From an uncultured Verrucomicrobiota bacterium (GTDB lineage: Bacteria; Verrucomicrobiota; Verrucomicrobiia; Limisphaerales; UBA9464), in the NCBI GenBank assembly GCA_903880005.1, contig CAIRNV010000040.1, positions 1 through 38,440 of the forward strand: a DNA stretch of 38,440 nucleotides. The letters are read 5' to 3'. A model generated the notes under the pieces. It was not told where the DNA came from. It did no database searches and was given only the letters and a program-made list of their open reading frames with translations. The position numbers and the translations under genes are program-made. Shown in pieces: positions 32,941 to 38,440 of the stretch; position 1 is the stretch's first letter, and each line of letters opens with the position of its first letter.

Positions 32941-34029
32941 GTGAAGCGCCTGTTCCATTTGATCGTCCTCGCCACGGCCATCGTCCTGGGGGCCCGGTAT
33001 TGCCCGGCCCCCATCATCTTCAGGCCAGGCGAAGGCTGGACCTACGAACCCGTCGGCGAGGTGGGAAAGTGGCAGCGAAATCGCGCCAAGGACCAGCTCC
33101 AGGCCGCCCAGGAGTACTTCGACAAGAAGGAGTACCGCACGGCCCTCAAGGCCGCCCGCCGGGTCGTGAAAGTCTGGCCCTTGTCCGACCACGCCGGCCC
33201 TGCCCAGTACCTCATCGGGCGCATCTACGAGGCCCGGCGCATGGACGAGAAGGCCTTCAAGGAATACCAACGGGTCCTGGACAAGTACCCGCGCGTGGCC
33301 AACTACCCGGAAATCCTCCAGCGCCAGATGGCGATCGCCAACCGCTTCCTCGGGGGCCAATGGTTCAAGTTGTGGGGCTACATCCCCTTCTTCCCATCCA
33401 TGGACAAGACGTCCGACCTCTTCGCGCGGGTCGTCAAGAACGGACCCTTTCACGAGACCGGCCCCATCGCCCAGATGTCCATCGGCGCCGCGAGGGAGAA
33501 GCAAAAGAACTACCCCTCCGCCGTCGTCGCCTACGAGAAGGCGGCCGACAACTACTTCGACCGCCAACCCCTCGCCTCCGACGCCCTCTTCAAGTCCGGC
33601 CTCGCATGGAACAAGCAGGCCCGCAAGGCCGAGTATGACCAGTCGTCGTCCAGCCGGGCGATCGAGACGTTGAACGAGTTCAAGGCCCTCTACCCCACGG
33701 ACAAGCGGGTGCCTGAAGCCACCGAGGTGGTCCTGGAGTTGAAGACGGAGCAGGCACGGGGGGCCTACGAGACCGGCCGGTTTTACGAGCGATACACCCG
33801 ATACCAGGGGGCGCTCGTCTATTACAACGAGGTGCTCGTCAAGGATCCCAAGTCGCCCTATGCCGAGAAGGCGCGCAAGCGCATGGAGTACCTCCGGCCC
33901 CTCGCCGCGGAGCAACGGGCCAAGCTCGAGGCCGCCGAGAAGGCCCGGCGCGATGCGCTGCGCAAGTCCGCCGGCCTTCCGCCCCTCGGCTCCACCAACG
34001 CGCCCGCCGCCGCGCCCAAGCCACGCTAG
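32941..34029 (+). CDS. BamD-like TPR repeat protein
   Basis: This 362-residue exported protein has an N-terminal hydrophobic segment (RLFHLIVLATAIVLGA) and then tetratricopeptide-type helical repeats, for example AAQEYFDKKEYRTALKAARR, YLIGRIYEARRMDEKAFKEY and ARGAYETGRFYERYTRYQGA. The repeat layout resembles BamD, an outer-membrane assembly factor, and related YbgF/CpoB-type TPR proteins. There is no clear lipobox cysteine, unlike classical BamD, so the assignment is tentative. The C-terminal end is Ala/Lys-rich. The start is GTG at 32941. It is followed after 4 bases by the LptE-like lipoprotein gene, which supports an envelope-assembly role. Confidence 0.75.
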   Translation: MKRLFHLIVLATAIVLGARYCPAPIIFRPGEGWTYEPVGEVGKWQRNRAKDQLQAAQEYFDKKEYRTALKAARRVVKVWPLSDHAGPAQYLIGRIYEARRMDEKAFKEYQRVLDKYPRVANYPEILQRQMAIANRFLGGQWFKLWGYIPFFPSMDKTSDLFARVVKNGPFHETGPIAQMSIGAAREKQKNYPSAVVAYEKAADNYFDRQPLASDALFKSGLAWNKQARKAEYDQSSSSRAIETLNEFKALYPTDKRVPEATEVVLELKTEQARGAYETGRFYERYTRYQGALVYYNEVLVKDPKSPYAEKARKRMEYLRPLAAEQRAKLEAAEKARRDALRKSAGLPPLGSTNAPAAAPKPR

Positions 34030-34033
34030 ACGG

Positions 34034-34567
34034 ATGCGCCCCATCGCCTCCCGCCTCGGGTTCCTGTTGCCAGCCTCATGGGTCGCCGCCTCGGCGCTGC
34101 TCATGGGTTGCGCCGGATACCGACTCGGCCCCACCGACGGTTCCGTGCCCGGCGCGCGCTCGGTCGAGATTCGCCCCTTTGCCGACAACACCCTTGAGCC
34201 GCGGTTGATCGAGCCGGTGGCGTCCGCGCTCCGCAAGCAGGTCCAGCGCGACGGCACCCTCCGCCTCGTCACCGGCGAGCCAGGGGATGTCCTGGTCACG
34301 GGCACACTTCTTTCGTACGTGCGAAATCCCCTGACCCTGAAGCCCAACGACCTCTTCTCCACCCGCGACTACGAGGTCCGGCTCACCGCCCGGGTGGTGG
34401 CCACCGAGCAACCCGGGGGACGCATTCGACTCGACCGCGAGTTCACCGCCCGGGTTCCCGTCCGCTCCACGGCGGACCTCGGATCTGCCGAGCGCCAGGC
34501 CGCGCCGCTCATCGCCGAGGACCTCGCGCGACAGGTGACGTCCGCGCTGGTCGATGGCTCCTGGTAG
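34034..34567 (+). CDS. lptE: LptE-like lipoprotein
   Basis: This 177-residue protein has a lipoprotein signal with lipobox LLMGC, so C26 should be lipidated. It then reads AGYRLGP and SVEIRPFADNTLEPRLIEPV, a pattern typical of LptE-like proteins (the LPS-assembly family PF04390). LptE works with LptD to place lipopolysaccharide in the outer leaflet of the outer membrane. The C-terminal half has the alternating strand pattern of the family and ends with DLARQVTSALVDGSW. Immediate neighbours are the BamD-like gene (4-base gap) and a PQQ-like gene. The symbol rests on family resemblance and context. Confidence 0.8.
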   Translation: MRPIASRLGFLLPASWVAASALLMGCAGYRLGPTDGSVPGARSVEIRPFADNTLEPRLIEPVASALRKQVQRDGTLRLVTGEPGDVLVTGTLLSYVRNPLTLKPNDLFSTRDYEVRLTARVVATEQPGGRIRLDREFTARVPVRSTADLGSAERQAAPLIAEDLARQVTSALVDGSW

Positions 34568-34585
34568 CCCGCTGCACGCCGCATC

Positions 34586-35983
34586 ATGCCATCCCGTCCG
34601 CCCCTCCCGAATCGCATGTTGGAAGACATTCGCCGGAATCCGGCCACCGGGCCGTGTCCTCCTAGGACGCCCCAACCCCGCCGGTGGTCGTCGCCACCTT
34701 GGATTCCCATGGTCCCGCTCATGGCGGGGATGCTCGTGGGTGGTTGGCTTCCGGAGGGAAGCGCCCGCGCCCAATGGCCGGCATGGCGTGGCAGCCATCG
34801 CGACGGTCACTCGTCCCAGGCGCTTCCATCAGCGCTTCCCACGCACTTGATCCCGGAATGGAAGATCCCCGTCGGGCACGGCTACGCGGGACCCGTCGTG
34901 GACGGCGGCACCCTGGTGTACGTCGATGAGACCGGCGGACGCGAGATGGCCCATGCGTTGAACGCGCGGGACGGCAAGGAACTGTGGCGCACGGCGTATG
35001 CGGCGGCTTGGTCCGACGAGTTCGAGCCGGGCCCGCGATGCACGCCCCTGATCGACGGCGACCGGGTGTACGTGCAATCGGCTCAGGGCGAGCTGTCCTG
35101 CCTCGCCTTGAAGGATGGAGCCCGCATTTGGGGCATGTCGTTCGCGGAGCTGGGCATGACCTGGAACCCAGAGCGCCAATCGAACGTCGGCGCTGCCATT
35201 CGGCGTGGCCACACCGGCTCGCCCATCGTCGATGGGGACCGCCTCGTCGTGCAGGTGGGCTCGACCAACAACGCGGCCATGGTCGCGGCCGACAAGCGCA
35301 CCGGACGCATCCTTTGGCGGTCCTTGTCCGAGCACACCTCCTATTCGTCGCCCGTGGTGGGCACGCTGGCGGGGCGTCGCCAGTGCATCACGGCGACCTG
35401 CGAGGGCTTGGTGGGGCTGGACATGACGGACGGCACGCTCCTGTGGCGGGTGCCGTTCAAGACGCACGCCAACCGCAACGTGCTCACCCCCATCCTCGCT
35501 GGGGATCGCGTGATTTTCGCCAGCCATTCCACCGGCATGCGATGCATCGAGGTCATCGCCACGAACCGGGCGACGGCCACCGACGCGCCCGGGCTCGTCG
35601 CCCGCGAGGCGTGGTTCAACAAGTCGCTGCGCATCAACCTCCCCACGCCCGTCCTGGTAGGTGGTCATCTCTACGGCGTCGGGGCCGGCAAGGACTTCGT
35701 CTGCATCAACGCGACGAATGGCGTCGTGACATGGTCCGAGAAAGGGTACGGCGACGTCGCGAACGTGGTGACGGACGGTGCCCGGCTGCTCGTGCTCTGT
35801 GATTCCGGCGAGGTCCGCCTCCTGCAAGCGAGCCCCACGCAGCACGTGGAGCTGGGACGCTTCCAAGCGTGTGGCAAGACGTACTCCCAGGCGGCGTGGG
35901 CGGGCGGGGTCCTGCATGTGAAGGATCCGGGGACGCTGGCCGCGTGGCGCTTGTTGCCCGCGCCCGGCAACGCCAAGCCATGA
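34586..35983 (+). CDS. Secreted PQQ-like (BamB-like fold) beta-propeller protein
   Basis: The protein has 465 residues from the ATG at 34586. The signal-like hydrophobic part (MVPLMAGMLVGGWLPEGSARA) comes only after about 41 residues, so the true start may be the ATG at 34616 or 34709; no ribosome-binding site decides. After the signal, QWPAWRGSHRDGHS opens a propeller with blades such as NARDGKELWRTAY, DMTDGTLLWRVPF and NATNGVVTWSEKGYG. The fold is that of BamB and the context (BamD-like and LptE-like genes upstream) fits outer-membrane assembly, but there is no lipobox and the assignment is tentative. Its TGA overlaps the lgt ATG (ATGA). Confidence 0.8.
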   Translation: MPSRPPLPNRMLEDIRRNPATGPCPPRTPQPRRWSSPPWIPMVPLMAGMLVGGWLPEGSARAQWPAWRGSHRDGHSSQALPSALPTHLIPEWKIPVGHGYAGPVVDGGTLVYVDETGGREMAHALNARDGKELWRTAYAAAWSDEFEPGPRCTPLIDGDRVYVQSAQGELSCLALKDGARIWGMSFAELGMTWNPERQSNVGAAIRRGHTGSPIVDGDRLVVQVGSTNNAAMVAADKRTGRILWRSLSEHTSYSSPVVGTLAGRRQCITATCEGLVGLDMTDGTLLWRVPFKTHANRNVLTPILAGDRVIFASHSTGMRCIEVIATNRATATDAPGLVAREAWFNKSLRINLPTPVLVGGHLYGVGAGKDFVCINATNGVVTWSEKGYGDVANVVTDGARLLVLCDSGEVRLLQASPTQHVELGRFQACGKTYSQAAWAGGVLHVKDPGTLAAWRLLPAPGNAKP

Positions 35984-36801
35984 GGCCCGTCCTTTTCCAG
36001 GCCGGCGGATTCTCGCTGCACACCTTCGGCGTCCTCGTGGCGTTGGGGTTCATCGCGGGCATTTGGATCGCCACGCGTTGCGCCCGGCGAGCCGGGATCG
36101 CGCCCGAGGCCATCCAGGATCTTGTCATCCCATGGATCCTGCTCGGGGGCCTCGCCGGGGCGCGCTTCCTGTACGTGGTCTCCTACTGGGACCAGAGCTT
36201 TGCGGGTCGCCCATTCGCGGAGGTCTTCCAGGTATGGAACGGCGGGCTGGTGTTCTACGGCGGCCTTGCCGGGGCGACGCTCGTGGCCCTGTGGCGGATC
36301 CGGGTGCGTCGCATGCCCTTGTGGGCGACGGCCGACTGCCTCGCGCCGGGCATCGCCTTGGGCCACGTGTTTGGAAGGCTCGGTTGCTTCTTCAATGGCT
36401 GTTGCCATGGCCGGCCTTCGGATGCCGCATGGGCCATTCGCTTCCCGAAGGGCGTGATCCCGGGGGACGTGCCGGTGCACCCGACGCAACTCTACGAGGC
36501 CGGGCTCAACCTGGCGTTGTGCGGGGCCCTCGCGTGGTTGCATGGCCGACGTCGATTCAACGGCCAGGTCTTCAGCGCCTACCTCGTCCTGTATGCGTTC
36601 GTCCGCATGTTCACGGAATGGTTCAGGGGCGACTACGGCTACCGATCCAACCCCATCGAGGGTGTCTTCACGCCAGGAACCTCCGCGAGCTTGGCCCCGC
36701 TCGCGGCCGGCATCGCACTTTGGCTTGTCCTGCGGTCCAAGGGCCTGAGGGAATCCGCCAAGCCCATGGAGACCACGTCGCCCCCGAGCGCCCTGCCCTA
36801 G
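35980..36801 (+). CDS. lgt: Prolipoprotein diacylglyceryl transferase
   Basis: This 273-residue integral membrane enzyme transfers diacylglycerol from phosphatidylglycerol to the lipobox cysteine of prolipoproteins in the inner membrane. Family marks are the N-terminal SLHTFGVLVALGFIAGI span, GGLAGARFLYV, GGLVFYGGLAGA, GRLGCFFNGCCHGRPSD starting at residue 132, and HPTQLYE at 167-173. R133 is the conserved arginine of this signature. Several hydrophobic spans continue to the C terminus. It overlaps the PQQ-like gene by four bases. Co-location with an LptE-like lipoprotein, which would be an Lgt substrate, is sensible. Confidence 0.94.
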   Translation: MRPVLFQAGGFSLHTFGVLVALGFIAGIWIATRCARRAGIAPEAIQDLVIPWILLGGLAGARFLYVVSYWDQSFAGRPFAEVFQVWNGGLVFYGGLAGATLVALWRIRVRRMPLWATADCLAPGIALGHVFGRLGCFFNGCCHGRPSDAAWAIRFPKGVIPGDVPVHPTQLYEAGLNLALCGALAWLHGRRRFNGQVFSAYLVLYAFVRMFTEWFRGDYGYRSNPIEGVFTPGTSASLAPLAAGIALWLVLRSKGLRESAKPMETTSPPSALP

Positions 36802-36809
36802 CCGCCGCC

Positions 36810-37781
36810 ATGGCCCAGCCCGACACCATGGTCCTCGAGAGGACGCTGCCCAATGAAAGGCTCGACCGTCACCTGGCTTCCCTCGTGCCCGGCGTGTCGC
36901 GCGCCGCCATCCAGAGGCTCATCCTGGAGGGCCGGATCAAGGTCAATGGAACCCTCGCCAAGCCCACGCGGCCGCCGCGCGCGGGGGATGTGGTCACCTT
37001 CTTCTGGCCGGCTCCCAAGCCCGCCGAGGCCCTACCGCAGGACATCCCGCTCGAAGTCCTGCACGAGGACGCGGACATCATTGTCCTCAACAAGCCGGCC
37101 GAACTCGTGGTGCATCCTTCCGCCGGGCATGACGACGGCACGCTGGTCAACGCCCTCCTGCATCACTGCGCCGGCGAACTGAGCGGCGTCGGTGGCGTCG
37201 AACGGCCCGGCATCGTCCACCGTCTCGACCTCGGGACATCCGGATGCCTCGTCGTGGCCAAGAATGACCGGGCACACGTCTGGCTCAACGAGCAGTTCCA
37301 GACCCGGAAGGTGGAGAAGTTCTACCAGTGCATCGTCTGCGGCGTGATGGATCCCAGCGTGGGCGACGTCTCCGCGCCCCTCGCCCGGCATCCCACCCAT
37401 CGCAAGCGCATGGCCGTCGTGCCTGGCGGACGCGACGCCCGCACGTCTTGGCGACGCTTGGAGCGATTCGATGGCGCCTCGTTCGTCGAGGCCCAGTTGC
37501 ACACGGGCCGAACCCACCAAATCCGCGTCCACTTCCAGCACGTCGGCTTTCCCATCTTCGGCGACGACGTGTACGGGCGCGGCCCCACGGCCCGGTTGGC
37601 GGAGGCGACGGGCATTCACCCCAGCCGTCAATTGCTCCACGCCCGGAGGCTGACGCTGTGGCATCCCAGGACGCGGCGCCTGTGTGAGTTCAACGCACCG
37701 CTACCGCCGGATTTTCGCGAGGCCCTCGAGGCGCTGCGCGAGGTCGCCCCGCCCTCTGATGGGCCCCGGGCAGTCTCGTAG
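36810..37781 (+). CDS. rluD: RluA/RluD family 23S rRNA pseudouridine synthase
   Basis: This 323-residue protein has an N-terminal S4 RNA-binding domain (about 12-75; ERLDRHLASLVPGVSRAAIQ and GRIKVNGTLAKPTRPPRAGD). A pseudouridine synthase catalytic domain with HRLDLGTSG at 137-145 follows, D140 being the catalytic aspartate. LHTGRTHQIRVHF further down is the second family signature. RluD-type enzymes modify helix 69 of 23S rRNA. RluA-family members with other targets share this layout, so the exact target is not certain. It begins 8 bases after the lgt stop and is probably the last gene of the cluster. A degenerate repeat (copy F) follows its stop. Confidence 0.88.
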   Translation: MAQPDTMVLERTLPNERLDRHLASLVPGVSRAAIQRLILEGRIKVNGTLAKPTRPPRAGDVVTFFWPAPKPAEALPQDIPLEVLHEDADIIVLNKPAELVVHPSAGHDDGTLVNALLHHCAGELSGVGGVERPGIVHRLDLGTSGCLVVAKNDRAHVWLNEQFQTRKVEKFYQCIVCGVMDPSVGDVSAPLARHPTHRKRMAVVPGGRDARTSWRRLERFDGASFVEAQLHTGRTHQIRVHFQHVGFPIFGDDVYGRGPTARLAEATGIHPSRQLLHARRLTLWHPRTRRLCEFNAPLPPDFREALEALREVAPPSDGPRAVS

Positions 37782-37790
37782 GCCCGCTAG

Positions 37791-37956
37791 GCCGGGTCGA
37801 TTCAGTTGGGGAGGGAAGTGATTGCGAAGCAGATGCTTCCGCAACCTCCTCGTCGCTGGCTCACTGGGGGCCGCAGATCGACCCGCGCCTCACTCGTTCT
37901 GCATCCCGAAGACAGCCTGCCCCAGCGTCCATTTCACCCATCGGAATCGTCCCGGC
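37791..37956 (-). repeat. Repeat copy F, degenerate 165-bp repeat
   Basis: The left end GCCGGGTCGATTCAGTTGGG and the following GAGGGAAGTGATTGCGAAGC match copies C and D, and the right end TCGGAATCGTCCCGGC matches their right end. The middle has diverged and the GAGCGA boxes are lost. It starts 10 bases after the pseudouridine synthase stop. Its length is still about 166 bp. Confidence 0.65.
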
Positions 37957-37999
37957 CCAACGAAGACCGACCGCTTCAGGGGCGGCTTCCAGCCCGATG

Positions 38000-38440
38000 T
38001 CAGCCACGCACAGTGTCATGGCTCTGCGTCAGCCCGCGCCGGAAGTCCGCAAGCGACGACGCTTGCATGGCCTCTCGCGCCAACTGACGTAGGCGCACCG
38101 CATCGGACAGGATTTCCACCGCTCTGACCAAAGACTCATCGCAGGCACCGAATCGAGCGGCGAGCACGTCCAGGAGAATCTCGCGAGCGGCCGCACAACG
38201 ACCGATGACCTGCCCTTCGTTCATGCCCTCCTGCCGGCCTTCCTCCAAGCCCCGCCTATGACCTTCCTCGATCCCCGCCTCCAACACCACCGTCTCGTAC
38301 GGACTCCTCGACTCGCCTTGCATGCTCGCCTCCCAACTTTTGACTTCCTTCATCAAACCTACCTCCTCCTCCCTCGGCAACGCCAGCAGCCAGTGCACCA
38401 CCCGCATCACCTCCAAGGCCTCCCCACGCTCCAATCCAGC
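38000..38440 (-). CDS. Rpn-like (PD-(D/E)XK nuclease/transposase-type) protein, C-terminal part
   Basis: At least 144 residues are visible and the gene runs off the right edge, so its start is not in the window. The visible part contains WLLALPREEEVGLMKEV and then EEGHRRGLEEGRQEGMNEGQ, a run of EG-type repeats. This pattern is common at the C terminus of the Rpn/YhgA-like family of recombination-promoting nucleases and of related uncharacterised proteins. The N-terminal catalytic domain, if present, lies outside the window, so activity cannot be judged. The call rests on the C-terminal pattern alone. Confidence 0.55.
   Translation of the reverse strand, partial: AGLERGEALEVMRVVHWLLALPREEEVGLMKEVKSWEASMQGESRSPYETVVLEAGIEEGHRRGLEEGRQEGMNEGQVIGRCAAAREILLDVLAARFGACDESLVRAVEILSDAVRLRQLAREAMQASSLADFRRGLTQSHDTVRG

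Noticed and set aside
32941-34029. TPR protein downstream of the tubulin gene as a kinesin-light-chain-like partner (as in the btub operon)
   Set aside because: Its repeats and signal sequence resemble BamD-type proteins, it has its own promoter candidate, and a hairpin and repeat E separate it from the tubulin gene.
1-38440. CRISPR array, prophage or insertion sequence
   Set aside because: No regularly spaced short repeats, phage structural genes or transposase were seen. The only mobile-element hints are the 165-bp repeats and the partial Rpn-like gene at the right edge.

Overview
The window is a GC-rich bacterial chromosome segment, most likely from the phylum Verrucomicrobiota (inference). 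The grounds are a planctomycete/verrucomicrobial-type operon encoding DUF1501, DUF1549/DUF1553 and cytochrome-WD40 proteins, several secreted PQQ-like beta-propeller proteins, a secreted serpin, a Gram-negative outer-membrane set (LptE-like and BamD-like), and a gene for a tubulin-superfamily protein. Tubulins with the full eukaryotic-type C-terminal domain are known in bacteria mainly from Prosthecobacter (Verrucomicrobiota). No rRNA, tRNA or CRISPR array was seen.

Layout. 0-2.4 kb: fatty-acid synthesis block fabG-acpP-fabF, with a terminator-like hairpin between acpP and fabF. 2.5-4.2 kb (minus): secreted PQQ-like propeller protein and an overlapping small membrane protein. 4.3-9.2 kb (plus): serpin, pyruvate kinase, trpA and mannose-1-phosphate guanylyltransferase. 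9.3-11.3 kb (minus): acetyl-CoA synthetase. 11.6-19.5 kb (plus): a four-gene operon of PQQ-like propeller, Tat-exported DUF1501 protein, c-type cytochrome/DUF1549/DUF1553 protein and cytochrome-WD40-PPC protein. 19.7-25.0 kb: a membrane Ser/Thr kinase built like a sensor histidine kinase, then ileS. 25.5-30.7 kb: divergently transcribed glucose/sorbosone dehydrogenase with two c-type haem motifs, and an unassigned carbohydrate-enzyme-like protein. 31.1-32.4 kb: the tubulin homologue. 32.9-37.8 kb: envelope cluster of BamD-like TPR protein, LptE-like lipoprotein, PQQ-like protein, lgt and an RluD-family pseudouridine synthase. Right edge: the C-terminal part of an Rpn-like protein.

The most notable result is the gene at 31112-32431. 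Its product aligns by eye with tubulin from N to C terminus, including the C-terminal motif HWYxxEGxD that FtsZ lacks. The phosphate-binding signature is changed from GGGTGSG to GGGYGAG and no partner tubulin is nearby. It is poorer in G+C than its neighbours and lies between two inverted copies of a ~165-bp palindromic repeat.

That repeat is the second main result. Six copies (A-F) occur in the window, all in intergenic positions after gene ends, four of them abutting a stop codon. One copy is a clean internal-deletion form and one is degenerate. G/C strand bias on the + strand also appears to flip near 25.2 kb, next to repeat copy C.
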